Of a DNA stretch of 64,000 nt, positions 45,717 to 54,090 are shown one piece after another. The notes beneath the pieces were generated by a model. That model had not been told where the DNA came from. It was given only the letters and a program-made list of their open reading frames with translations, and ran no database searches. Numbering within the stretch: position 1 is the stretch's first letter; each line of letters begins with the position of its first letter. This DNA is from Burkholderiales bacterium (GTDB lineage Bacteria > Pseudomonadota > Gammaproteobacteria > Burkholderiales > Burkholderiaceae_C): contig JAIXKR010000102.1 of NCBI GenBank assembly GCA_026932235.1, positions 1 to 64,000 of the forward strand, read 5' to 3'. Made by a program: the position numbers and the translations under genes.

Positions 45717-47242
45717 GCGCTTGGCGGGCGCTCGAGCGTCGACTCGACGCCCTCGTCGGGGGACGCTGCAACCCGCTGCGGCACCTGGGGTCGATCGGGC
45801 TGCTGGCGTTCGGCCTGCTGGCGGCCAGCGGCACCCTCCTGTTCGCCCTCTTCGACACCTCGGTCGACGGCGCCTATCGATCGATCGAAGGCCTGGCGCA
45901 TGTGCCGCTGGGGCTTGGGCGGCTGCTGCGCGGCCTGCACCGCTATGCCGCGGACCTGCTGATGATCGTGCTGCTGCTGCACATCCTGCGCGAATGGCTG
46001 CAGGGCCACGAGCGCGGCGTGCGCCGTTTCCACTGGCTCACCGGGGTGCCGCTGCTGGTCTTCGTCTTCGTCAGCGCGATCGGCGGCTTCTGGCTCATCT
46101 GGGACGAACTCGCGCAATACTCGGCGCTGTCCACCGCCGAATGGCTGGATGCGCTGCCGCTGCTGGCGGCGCCGCTGGCGCGAAACTTCCTCGCGGCCAC
46201 GGCGGTGGGGGACCGCCTCTTCTCGCTCTTCATCTTCGTGCACGTCGGCGTTCCGCTGCTGCTGCTGTTCGGGCTGTGGTTCCACATCCAGCGCCTGAGC
46301 CATGTCGCGGTGCTGCCGCCGCGCCCGCTGGCGCTCGGGCTCGCGGCGACGCTCGCGCTTCTGGCCGTGTTGCAGCCGGTGACGAGCCACGCGCCGGCGG
46401 CACTCGGGCGCGTGCCGGCGGCGTTGCACCTGGACTGGCTGCTGCTGTGGCTGCATCCCCTGACCGACATCACTTCCCCGACCTTCACCTGGGCGCTGGT
46501 CCTCGGCGCGATGCTGCTGCTGTTCGCGCTGCCCTTCCTGCCGCAGCCGCAGCGCGCGGCGACCGCGCTCGTGGACCCGGACAACTGCAACGGCTGCAGG
46601 CGCTGCTTCGTCGACTGTCCCTACGCCGCGGTGACGATGATCGCGCACCCGAACCAGCGCCCGGGTCGCCAGCTCGCCGTGGTCGACCCGGATCTGTGCG
46701 TGGGCTGCGGCATCTGCGCCGGCGCCTGCCCGTCGTCGACGCCTTTTCGCAGCGGCGAACGGCTGCTCACCGGCATCGACATGCCGCAGTTGCCGGTCGA
46801 CGTCCTGCGGCAGCGTTTGCGCAGCGCGATCGCCTCATCGAGCGCGCGCCGGCCGCTGGTCGTCTATGGTTGTGACCATGGTGCAGCGGTCGACGCCGTC
46901 GCCGGCGACGACGTGATTCCCTTCAGCCTGCTTTGCGCCGGCCAGCTCCCGCCCTCGTTCGTCGAGTACGCGCTGCGCGACGGCGCCGCCGGTGTGGTGG
47001 TCGCCCCGTGCGCCGAGGACGGCTGCGAGTTCCGCCTCGGCGGCCGCTGGACTGCCGAGCGCCTGGCCGGTGAACGCGAGCCGCACCTGCGCGCGCACGT
47101 GCCCGCCGAGCGCGTGGAACTGGTGCACGCGGGACCGGGGGAAGAAACCCTGCTCGCGATGTCGGTGAAAACCCTGCGCCAACGGGTGCAGTCCATGACA
47201 ATCGAGCCCGATGAAACCCGCCAACGAATCCACCGTGTCTAA
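45677..47242 (+). CDS. cytochrome b - two-[4Fe-4S] ferredoxin - MvhD fusion
   Basis: 521 residues, overlapping the SCO gene by 40 bases. Residues 1-~210 are a cytochrome b N-terminal domain: His88/His102 and His189/His203 are each 14 apart, the bis-heme b pattern. Residues ~300-352 are a two-cluster ferredoxin (CNGCRRCFVDCP and CVGCGICAGACP). Residues ~390-490 resemble MvhD/FlpD, the [2Fe-2S] subunit of heterodisulfide/hydrogenase complexes (Cys398, 419, 444, 449; CAGQLPPSFVEYALRDGAAG). No Qo PEWY motif is seen. It may pass electrons between ferredoxin or MvhD partners and heme b. I know of no characterised protein with this order. Confidence 0.82.
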   Translation: MQPAVRGIRQHGLSAWRALERRLDALVGGRCNPLRHLGSIGLLAFGLLAASGTLLFALFDTSVDGAYRSIEGLAHVPLGLGRLLRGLHRYAADLLMIVLLLHILREWLQGHERGVRRFHWLTGVPLLVFVFVSAIGGFWLIWDELAQYSALSTAEWLDALPLLAAPLARNFLAATAVGDRLFSLFIFVHVGVPLLLLFGLWFHIQRLSHVAVLPPRPLALGLAATLALLAVLQPVTSHAPAALGRVPAALHLDWLLLWLHPLTDITSPTFTWALVLGAMLLLFALPFLPQPQRAATALVDPDNCNGCRRCFVDCPYAAVTMIAHPNQRPGRQLAVVDPDLCVGCGICAGACPSSTPFRSGERLLTGIDMPQLPVDVLRQRLRSAIASSSARRPLVVYGCDHGAAVDAVAGDDVIPFSLLCAGQLPPSFVEYALRDGAAGVVVAPCAEDGCEFRLGGRWTAERLAGEREPHLRAHVPAERVELVHAGPGEETLLAMSVKTLRQRVQSMTIEPDETRQRIHRV

Positions 47243-47762
47243 GAACCGTCCTGTGACACCCGCCGGCGCAGGGCGTTGGATCGGCCAGTTCGCGCTTTAC
47301 GGCGCGTTCGCGCTCACCGTGGGCGTGTTCTCCCAATGGCCCCTCTACCATCCGATGGGTGCCGACCAGGCGCAGATCAAGGTCAGCATCAGCCGCGTCG
47401 GCAAGCCGGTGGGCGAATGCCGCCAGCGCACCGCGGAGGAACTGGCGAAGATGCCGCCCAACATGCGCGCGCCGATGGACTGCCCGCGCGAGCGCTCGCC
47501 GCTGTCGATCGATGTCGAGCTCGATGGCAGCAGCGTGCTCAGCCGCGTCGTGCCGCCCACGGGCCTGTCCAAGGACGGCGCGTCCTCGATCTACGAGCGG
47601 CTGATCGTGCCCGCCGGCGAGCACCGCCTGCGCGTGCGGCTCAACGACGACGTGCGCCCGGGCGCCGAGACGCATGAGCGCGAGGCCACGGTCAAGCTCG
47701 CCGCCGGGCAGGTGCTGGTGATCGACTTCGACGCCGAGAAAGGCGGCATCACGCTGCAATGA
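47211..47762 (+). CDS. membrane-anchored periplasmic protein of unknown function
   Basis: 183 residues, ATG 47211 overlapping the previous gene by 32 bases; GTG 47235 is an alternative start. One N-terminal helix (about 25-42, FALYGAFALTVGVF), then a beta-rich periplasmic domain with two cysteines (GECRQR, MDCPRER) and a C-terminal VLVIDFDAEKGG. No CuA, heme c or cupredoxin ligand set is present. Lying four bases before the second heme-copper subunit I, it may serve as a structural subunit II replacement. I do not recognise the family. Confidence 0.75.
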   Translation: MKPANESTVSKNRPVTPAGAGRWIGQFALYGAFALTVGVFSQWPLYHPMGADQAQIKVSISRVGKPVGECRQRTAEELAKMPPNMRAPMDCPRERSPLSIDVELDGSSVLSRVVPPTGLSKDGASSIYERLIVPAGEHRLRVRLNDDVRPGAETHEREATVKLAAGQVLVIDFDAEKGGITLQ

Positions 47763-48910
47763 ACTCCGAATCGCTTTCGCTGCACGATCCCGCGTCGAGC
47801 AGCCGGTCGGGATCGCCCGGGCGCCCGCAGACGGCGTCGATGCCGGCAGCCTACCTGCTGCCCGCCGTCGACGCCGGGCGGCAGCGGCTGGCGCGTGCCT
47901 GGCTCGCACTGGCGCTGGCGGCGCTGCTCGGTTCGGGGCTGTTCTCGGTGCTGCTGGTACTGGCGCGCACGCCGGGCGTGAATGCCTGGCTGCCCGCGGG
48001 AGACTTCTTCCGCGTCGCGCTCGTGGTGCACGTCGACCTCTCGGTGCTGGTCTGGTTCGTCGCCACCGCCGGCCTGCTGTGGAGCCTGAACCTGCGCGCG
48101 CTGCCCGTCGGCGGCATGCGTGTGGCGCAAGCCTCGATCGCGCTCTGCGGCCTGGGCGCGCTGGGAATGGCGCTCTCGGCCTTCGTCGATCCTGGCGAGG
48201 CGGTGATGGCCAACTACATCCCGATGCTCGACAGCACGGCCTTCCGCGCCGCGCTGTGGGTCTTCGCCGCGGGTGCGCTGCTGCTCGTGCTGCTGGCCCT
48301 GACGCGCGCGGAGAAGGTCGGCGCCGCCGTCGACGGCACCGGCGCGCTGCGCTTCGGCCTGCACGCCAGCGCCGTGGCGGCGGGCGTGGCACTGGTGGCC
48401 TTCGCCTGGTCGCTGGCCGTCGTGCCGCTGCACCTGCCGCCCAAGGCCTACTACGAGATCCTCTACTGGGGCGGCGGGCACGCGCTGCAGTTCACCTGGA
48501 CGCTCCTGATGCTCGTCTCCTGGCTGGCGCTGGCGCACGCCTGCGGCGCGCGCGTGCCGCTGAGCGCGCGCGTCGTGCTGCTGCTCTTCGCGATCGCACT
48601 GGTGAGCGTCTTCGTCACGCCGCTGGCCTACCTCATGCACGACGTGACGACGGTCGAGCACCGTGATCTGCACACCTGGGCGATGCGCGTGGGGGGCGGC
48701 CTGGCGATCGCGCCGCTGGTGCTGGCGGTCCTGCTGGCGCTGTTGCCGCATCGCCGGATCGGCCCGACGCAGCGTCCCTTGCGCGCGGCGCTGCTGGCGT
48801 CGATGCTGCTCTTCGTCGCCGGCGGCCTGATCGGCGTGACGATCCAGGGCAGCAACGTCAAGATTCCGGCGCACTACCACGGCTGCATCGTCGGCGTCAC
48901 GCGGCGCTGA
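47759..48910 (+). CDS. divergent heme-copper subunit I, N-terminal fragment
   Basis: 383 residues covering helices 1-10 of a heme-copper subunit I. Ligands seen: His91 (VVHVDLSV), His241 (WGGGHALQF) as the first CuB His with Phe at +4 and no Tyr, and His372/His374 (IPAHYHG). At the helix VII pair the sequence is YLMHDVTTVEH, so the His-His pair is lost and reads Met-His or His-Asp depending on register. It is clearly not a normal oxidase; an NO-reductase-like or reshaped metal site is likely. The frame ends at TGA 48908-48910, and the fold continues in the next frame from ATG 48910, as if one base were lost. Confidence 0.75.
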   Translation: MNSESLSLHDPASSSRSGSPGRPQTASMPAAYLLPAVDAGRQRLARAWLALALAALLGSGLFSVLLVLARTPGVNAWLPAGDFFRVALVVHVDLSVLVWFVATAGLLWSLNLRALPVGGMRVAQASIALCGLGALGMALSAFVDPGEAVMANYIPMLDSTAFRAALWVFAAGALLLVLLALTRAEKVGAAVDGTGALRFGLHASAVAAGVALVAFAWSLAVVPLHLPPKAYYEILYWGGGHALQFTWTLLMLVSWLALAHACGARVPLSARVVLLLFAIALVSVFVTPLAYLMHDVTTVEHRDLHTWAMRVGGGLAIAPLVLAVLLALLPHRRIGPTQRPLRAALLASMLLFVAGGLIGVTIQGSNVKIPAHYHGCIVGVTRR

Positions 48911-49251
48911 TGGGCGTCATCTACCGGCTGCTGCCGGAACTGGGCTACGGCGCCCCGGCGGGCCGGCTGGCACTGGCGCAGCCCTGGATCTACGGCATCG
49001 GGCAACTGTTGCACATCATCGGGCTGGTGTGGTCGGGCGGCTATGGCGTGCAGCGCAAGGTGGCCGGCGCCGAGCAGGTGCTGCGCAGCACCGCCGAGGT
49101 CGCCGGCATGGGCCTGATGGGCCTGGGGGGCCTGCTGGCCATCGTCGGCGGGCTGCTCTTCGCCGTCGTCGTGCTGCGCGCCATGCGCACGCCCAGGGAC
49201 GGACGAGGAATCGAGGATGCCGGGTGCGCCCCGCGCACGGAGGGGGCGTGA
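48910..49251 (+). CDS. heme-copper subunit I, C-terminal fragment in a shifted frame
   Basis: 113 residues starting at ATG 48910 inside the previous stop (TGATG). It begins MGVIYRLLPELGYG, which is what follows the HYHG helix in intact heme-copper subunits; a -1 shift near 48900 would join the two into one chain reading GIVGVT-x-ALMGVIYRLLP. It contains the last two helices (about 27-47 and 65-92). It is either a translationally coupled second polypeptide, a mutational frameshift or an assembly error. Confidence 0.7.
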   Translation: MGVIYRLLPELGYGAPAGRLALAQPWIYGIGQLLHIIGLVWSGGYGVQRKVAGAEQVLRSTAEVAGMGLMGLGGLLAIVGGLLFAVVVLRAMRTPRDGRGIEDAGCAPRTEGA

Positions 49252-51215
49252 TGAGCGAACTGTTGCAGCGGCTGATCCGCCGCCTCTTCATGGCGGCCGA
49301 AGCGGTGTTCAACCGTGCCTTCGGCGACCGCATGAACCCGCTCTACCACCTGGGGCCGATCACCTTTTTCCTGTTCTGGGTCGTCAGCGCCACGGGCCTC
49401 GTCCTCTACGCCTTCTTCGACACCAGCGTCAGCGGGGCCTACCGTTCGGTGGAGGCGATCACCGCCGGTGGGTTCGGCCTGGGCAGCATCCTGCGCGCGG
49501 TGCACCGCTACGCCTCGGACGCGATGGTGCTGACGATGCTCATGCACATGCTGCGCTACTTCGCCTTCGATCGCCTGCGCGGCTTCCGCTGGGTCTCGTG
49601 GCTCACCGGCGTGGTGCTGCTGTGGCTGGTCTACATCGCCGGCATCAACGGCTTCATGCTGCCCTGGGACCGCCTGGCGCAGTTCGTCACGCAGGCGAGC
49701 TTCGAGTGGCTGGACTGGCTGCCGGGATTCAGCGGGCGGCTGATCCGCAACTTCATCCTGCCCGAGCATGTCAGCGACCGCCTGTTCTCGCTGCTGGTCT
49801 TCATCCACATCGGCGTACCCCTCGTGACGCTGCTGCTGATGTGGGTGCACGTGCAGCGCGTGCCCAAGGCGGCGACGCAGCCGCCGCGTCCGATCGCGCT
49901 CGCGATGGGCATCATGCTCGTCGCCCTGGCGCTGGTGCTCCCGGTGGCCAGCCAGGGTCCGGCGGAACTGCACTCGGCGTCGTCGACGCTGTCGCTGGAC
50001 TGGTTCCTGCTGCCGCTCTTCCCGTTCATCCAGTCCGGGCCGCTCGCCGTCGTGTGGGCGGTGGTCATCGGCGGCACGCTGGTCCTGATGCTGATGCCCT
50101 GGCTGCCCCCCAAGCGCGGCAGCCGCGCGCTGCGCCAGGTGGCGATGCACCCCGGCCCGGCGCGCGTGGGCGCGCGCCACGGCGAAACGCTGCTGGAGGC
50201 GGGCTTGCGCGCCGGCCTGGCGCTGCCCTACGACTGCCGCGCCGGCGGGTGCGGCGTGTGCGTGTGCACGGTGCTCAACGGCCGCTTCGACCATGGGCCT
50301 TACCAGGAGGCGGCGCTGACGGCCGCGATGCGCGCACGCGGCCAGGCGCTGATGTGCTGCGCCGTGCCGCTCGAGGACATGGAGATCGAGATCGAGGGCG
50401 TGGCCTCGCTCGCCGCGGCAGACGCCCAGGCATTGCAGCGCTACAGCGCGCGCGTGCAGCGCATGCAGCGCCTGTCGCCCGACCTGATGCTCGTCTGGCT
50501 CGAACTTCCTGCGGGCCAGCACGTGGACTACAAGGCCGGGCAGTACATCAACATCCTCCTCGAGGACGGGGAGAAGAGGGCGTTCTCCTTCGCCGCCGCG
50601 CCGCGCGAGGGCTCGGCACCGCCGTCCACCGCCGGCGACGTGATCGAACTGCACATCCGCCTCATTCCCGGCGGGCGCTATACGACGCACGTGTTCGAGC
50701 GCATGAAGGAAGGCGACGCCGTCGAGTTCGAAGGGCCGCTGGGCCGCTTCACCCTGCACGACAGCGAGCGGCCGATCCTCATGGTGGCCGGCGCCACCGG
50801 CTTCGCGCCGATCAAGAGCATCCTCGAGGATGCCTTCCGCCGCGGCGTCAAGCGCCCGATCGAGCTCTACTGGGGCGTGCGCAAGGAGTCGGACCTCTAC
50901 CTGCAGGACCTGCTTGCACGCTGGCAGGCCGAGCAGCCGCACTTCCGCTACGTTCCCGTGCTCTCCGACCTCGACCCGGACGACCCCTGGAACGGCCGGC
51001 GCGGCTTCGTGCACCAGGCGCTGCTGGACGATCACCCCGACCTGAGCGGGCACGAGGTCTACGCCTGCGGTTCGGTGCGCATGGTGCAGGCCGCGGTGCC
51101 GGACTTCCTCGCCCATGGCCTGGGCGAGCAGTACTGCTTCTCCGACGCCTTCGTGCCGACCGCGCGCGCGGCGGCTGCCGATGCGGGCGCGCAGGCGACA
51201 CCGACGGCTTCCTGA
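49251..51215 (+). CDS. cytochrome b - [2Fe-2S] ferredoxin - FAD/NAD(P) reductase fusion
   Basis: 654 residues, ATG 49251 overlapping the previous stop, with GGAGGGGG upstream. Residues 1-~210: cytochrome b with His85/His99 and His186/His200 (14 apart). About 295-385: plant-type ferredoxin with CRAGGCGVC (C329, C334, C337) and the last Cys in MCC (369/370). About 395-640: ferredoxin-reductase module with the FAD motif RAFSF, the NAD(P) motif MVAGATGFAPIKS and the late ACGSVRM. It could move electrons from NAD(P)H through flavin and [2Fe-2S] to the b hemes in the membrane, or the reverse. The final gene of the run; a partner of the fusion at 45677. Confidence 0.85.
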   Translation: MSELLQRLIRRLFMAAEAVFNRAFGDRMNPLYHLGPITFFLFWVVSATGLVLYAFFDTSVSGAYRSVEAITAGGFGLGSILRAVHRYASDAMVLTMLMHMLRYFAFDRLRGFRWVSWLTGVVLLWLVYIAGINGFMLPWDRLAQFVTQASFEWLDWLPGFSGRLIRNFILPEHVSDRLFSLLVFIHIGVPLVTLLLMWVHVQRVPKAATQPPRPIALAMGIMLVALALVLPVASQGPAELHSASSTLSLDWFLLPLFPFIQSGPLAVVWAVVIGGTLVLMLMPWLPPKRGSRALRQVAMHPGPARVGARHGETLLEAGLRAGLALPYDCRAGGCGVCVCTVLNGRFDHGPYQEAALTAAMRARGQALMCCAVPLEDMEIEIEGVASLAAADAQALQRYSARVQRMQRLSPDLMLVWLELPAGQHVDYKAGQYINILLEDGEKRAFSFAAAPREGSAPPSTAGDVIELHIRLIPGGRYTTHVFERMKEGDAVEFEGPLGRFTLHDSERPILMVAGATGFAPIKSILEDAFRRGVKRPIELYWGVRKESDLYLQDLLARWQAEQPHFRYVPVLSDLDPDDPWNGRRGFVHQALLDDHPDLSGHEVYACGSVRMVQAAVPDFLAHGLGEQYCFSDAFVPTARAAAADAGAQATPTAS

Positions 51216-51327
51216 ACCCCCGCGGCTCTTGGCGCCGAGCCGGTTCGCGGCGCCTGCTTCCCGGTGCGCGCAGACGCGCTGCGTCAATGCGAACAATGGT
51301 CGCCTTCCCCGACAGCAGGATCGCCCG

Positions 51328-52920
51328 ATGAGCAAGCCCTTCGTGCAGCGCGGCCTGGACGCCTTGCGCCGGCAGGATCCGCACTCGGCCCTGCCCTGGT
51401 TCCAGCGCGCCGTCGAGGGCGATGCCGACGACGCCGAAGCCCGGGCGTGGTTCGGGCAGACGCTGTGCCACCTGGGTCGTCGGGCCGAAGGCCTGCCGCA
51501 CCTGGCCGCGGCGGCCGAGCGCATGCTGCGGCCGGCCGCGGGGGCGCGCGTCGACTTCGCCGCGCGGCCGATGCCGGTGCAGCCGATGATCTACGAGACC
51601 TTGTCGCAGCTGCAGTCCTGGGGCGGCTTCGAGCAGGCTCGACCGATCGCCCGCGCGCTGGCCGAACGCCTGCCGCGGGACGCGCGCGCCCAGCATCTGC
51701 TGGCCGTGATCTGCGGTCAGGTCAACCTCACGCAGGAGGCGCTGGCCGCGGTCGGGCGCGCCCAGGCGCTTGCGCCGCGCGACCCGGCCATCGAGGTTCT
51801 GCGTGCCAGTCTCGAAGCCGATGCGCGGCAGTACGGCGCGGCGCGGGACCGGCTGGAGCCGCTGCTCGACCGCCTGGGCGAAGCGGTGGCGCAGCCCGGG
51901 CCGGACACCGTGGCGCAGTTGCGCGCGCTCTTTCGCGGCCTGAAGGAACTGGCGCGCGTGCTCGATGCCCTCGGCGAGTACGAGGCGGCGTTCGCGCAGG
52001 CCGAGGCCGCGGCCGAGATCGCGCCGCTGCTGCCCGAGTACGCCCGCGTCTCGCGCCGGCTGCTGCCCGACGCCATCGCCGCCAACATCGCGGGCTTCGC
52101 CGGCGACGCGCTGCCGGGCCGTTTCGCCGGGCAGCCGCTGCCGGGGTCGGCACCGGTGTTCGTGCTCGGCTTCTACCGCTCGGGGACCACCCTGGCGCAG
52201 GAGGTGTTGCGGGCACACCCGCGGGTGTTCCTCTCCGACGAGGTCGGCCTTCTGCATGCGGTGCAGCAGGAACTGCAGCGCATGCAGCCTGGCCCGGAGC
52301 CGGTGCCCGAAAAGCTGGGGCGCCTGGACGCGACCGGTGTCGCGCGCCTGCGTGCGGCCTACTGGAGTGCGGCGCGCGGCCACCACGGCGCCAGCTGCGA
52401 CCAGGGCGTGTTCGTCGACAAGTTCACGCTCAACACCGTCGACCTGGGGCTGATCGACACCGTGTTCCCCGACGCGCGGGTGCTGTTCGCGATGCGCGAC
52501 CCGCGCGACGTCTGCCTGAGCTGCGTGCAGCAGCTCATGGTGCCCGGGCCGGCCACGGTGCATCTGCTGCGCCTGGCCGACACGGTGTCGCTGTACGGGC
52601 AGGTGATGGACTTCTGGCTGCGGATCCGCGAGCGGCTGGCACTGCGCTGGCGCCTGCTGCGCTACGAGGATGCGGTGAGCGATTTCGAGGGGACGTTCCG
52701 CCCGCTGTTCGAGTTCGTCGGGCTCGACTGGCGGCCCGAGGTCATCGACTTCCACCGGCAGGCCGCCGGGCGCTACGTCGCCAGCCCCAGCCGCAACCAG
52801 GTGGCGCAGCCGCTGTACCGCAGTTCGGTGGCGCGCTGGCGGCGCTACGAAAGGCAAATGGCGCCGGTGCAGGCCGCACTGGCGCCATTCGTCGCGCACT
52901 TCGGCTATCCGGCGGCCTGA
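51328..52920 (+). CDS. TPR-sulfotransferase
   Basis: 530 residues from ATG 51328. The N-terminal half (about 1-260) is helical with TPR-like repeats (HSALPWFQRAVEGDADDAEA). The C-terminal half is a sulfotransferase fold: the PAPS 5'-phosphosulfate loop VLGFYRSGTTLAQEV and the 3'-phosphate region FAMRDPRDVCLS. Known relatives sulfate proteins or carbohydrates; the acceptor is unknown. It lies between the reductase run and a PEP-CTERM gene, 112 bases after the former. Confidence 0.88.
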   Translation: MSKPFVQRGLDALRRQDPHSALPWFQRAVEGDADDAEARAWFGQTLCHLGRRAEGLPHLAAAAERMLRPAAGARVDFAARPMPVQPMIYETLSQLQSWGGFEQARPIARALAERLPRDARAQHLLAVICGQVNLTQEALAAVGRAQALAPRDPAIEVLRASLEADARQYGAARDRLEPLLDRLGEAVAQPGPDTVAQLRALFRGLKELARVLDALGEYEAAFAQAEAAAEIAPLLPEYARVSRRLLPDAIAANIAGFAGDALPGRFAGQPLPGSAPVFVLGFYRSGTTLAQEVLRAHPRVFLSDEVGLLHAVQQELQRMQPGPEPVPEKLGRLDATGVARLRAAYWSAARGHHGASCDQGVFVDKFTLNTVDLGLIDTVFPDARVLFAMRDPRDVCLSCVQQLMVPGPATVHLLRLADTVSLYGQVMDFWLRIRERLALRWRLLRYEDAVSDFEGTFRPLFEFVGLDWRPEVIDFHRQAAGRYVASPSRNQVAQPLYRSSVARWRRYERQMAPVQAALAPFVAHFGYPAA

Positions 52921-52948
52921 TTCACGGCCGCCGGCGCCGCAGGCCGCG

Positions 52949-53749
52949 TCAGCCGCGCTGCTTGCGGCGGCGGGCGGCTGCGGCGGCGGCCAGGGCAAGG
53001 CCGGCCAGCGCCAGCCCGGCGGGCTCGGGCACGTCACCCGGCGGCGGCGTCACGGCACCGAAGCCGTCCAGGTAGACGTAGCCCCAGTGACCGGTCGGCT
53101 GGCAGTCCGCGGCCAGCACGGACAGGACGAAGTCGTGACCACTGCGGCTGGCGTCGATGGACAGTTGCTCGATTTGCCAATCCGGGGTGTAGTAATTGTT
53201 GTTCAGCAGGCTGAAGCGCGAATCGACGCCGCCGCCACCGCTCGCCGCGTTGTATTCGCGCCGGATCACCTCATCGCCCGCCGTCAGGTCGGTCAGCGTG
53301 ATGACCATCGTCGCCGCATCGTTGACGCCATGCGCGCCCAGCATCACGGCCTTCCAGGCGAAGTAGATGGAATCGTCGGTGTAGTTGCTGACGGTCTGGG
53401 TCAGGACCGAGGCATAGCCGCCCCAGGTCGTGTCCTCGATGCGCATCGCGTAGTTGCCGCTATACACGGTGCTGCCCAGCGCTGCACCGACTCTCGGATC
53501 GACGTAGCCGGTGCCGATGACGGCCGAGTGCGAGTTCGCGATGCCGGCGTTGTAGCCGCCACCGCCCGGCAGGAAGTACGCCGGGTTGAAGTTGGCGTTG
53601 TTGTTGAGCATGCTGCCGCGGTAGCCGCCGCCGAGGGTCCAGCCATTGGTGTTGCCGTCTTCGAAGCCGCCGTTGATGAAGCCGGCCGCTTGAGCGGATG
53701 AAGCCAGCGCGAAGACGGCCAGCGCGCCGACGGAAAGCCTGAATTTCAT
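52949..53749 (-). CDS. PEP-CTERM exported protein
   Basis: 266 residues from ATG 53749; the longer frame upstream has no signal. Signal peptide ends ASSAQA. The mature part is rich in Gly, Asn and Tyr and beta-like (GGFEDGNTNGWTLGG), perhaps a carbohydrate-binding-like fold. The end is a PEP-CTERM signal: VPEP at about 240, a hydrophobic helix LALAGLALAAAAAA and basic RRRKQRG. Proteins with this tail are sorted by exosortase and linked to extracellular polysaccharide. The exosortase is not in the window. Function unknown. Confidence 0.88.
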   Translation of the reverse strand: MKFRLSVGALAVFALASSAQAAGFINGGFEDGNTNGWTLGGGYRGSMLNNNANFNPAYFLPGGGGYNAGIANSHSAVIGTGYVDPRVGAALGSTVYSGNYAMRIEDTTWGGYASVLTQTVSNYTDDSIYFAWKAVMLGAHGVNDAATMVITLTDLTAGDEVIRREYNAASGGGGVDSRFSLLNNNYYTPDWQIEQLSIDASRSGHDFVLSVLAADCQPTGHWGYVYLDGFGAVTPPPGDVPEPAGLALAGLALAAAAAARRRKQRG

Positions 53750-54090
53750 TCGAGTACCCCTCTGCAGTTGATGCGCAACCCCCTCGGTTGCGACAGCATT
53801 GAAGAAGCAACATCCGGGCCATGTTTGGACTTTTGCGCCAAGCCATTGATTCATAAGAATGGACATGGGCCCGTCAAGACTGGGGCTGCAAGGAATGTAA
53901 AGTCGTTCGACAGTGTCGGGCATGGCGCGGCGCCGCAGCGGCGCTCTTCGCTGCCGCCGATCGGAACCTAGAATCGACCGGCGTTCACGTCGATGGCCGG
54001 CCCGGCGGCGCCGCGGGCCGGTCCGCCGCGAGCAGCCACTGCCTGTGAAGAATGCGGCCGTCCGGCCGGGTGCGCAGGCGCGGAGACACC
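53750..54090. other. intergenic region with TGTAAA..CGACA element
   Basis: 341 bases between the PEP-CTERM gene and the carboxylase beta gene, divergently read. TGTAAAGTCGTTCGACA at 53896-53912 is TGT/ACA-bounded and resembles the TGTAAA...CGAC element I recall being reported upstream of PEP-CTERM genes in other bacteria, here about 147 bases before the start. Otherwise no gene, RNA or clear promoter is supported. Confidence 0.3.

Noticed and set aside
48880..48912. Programmed -1 frameshift site joining the two heme-copper fragments
   Set aside because: No slippery heptamer or downstream pseudoknot is evident; coupled re-initiation, mutation or error are simpler.
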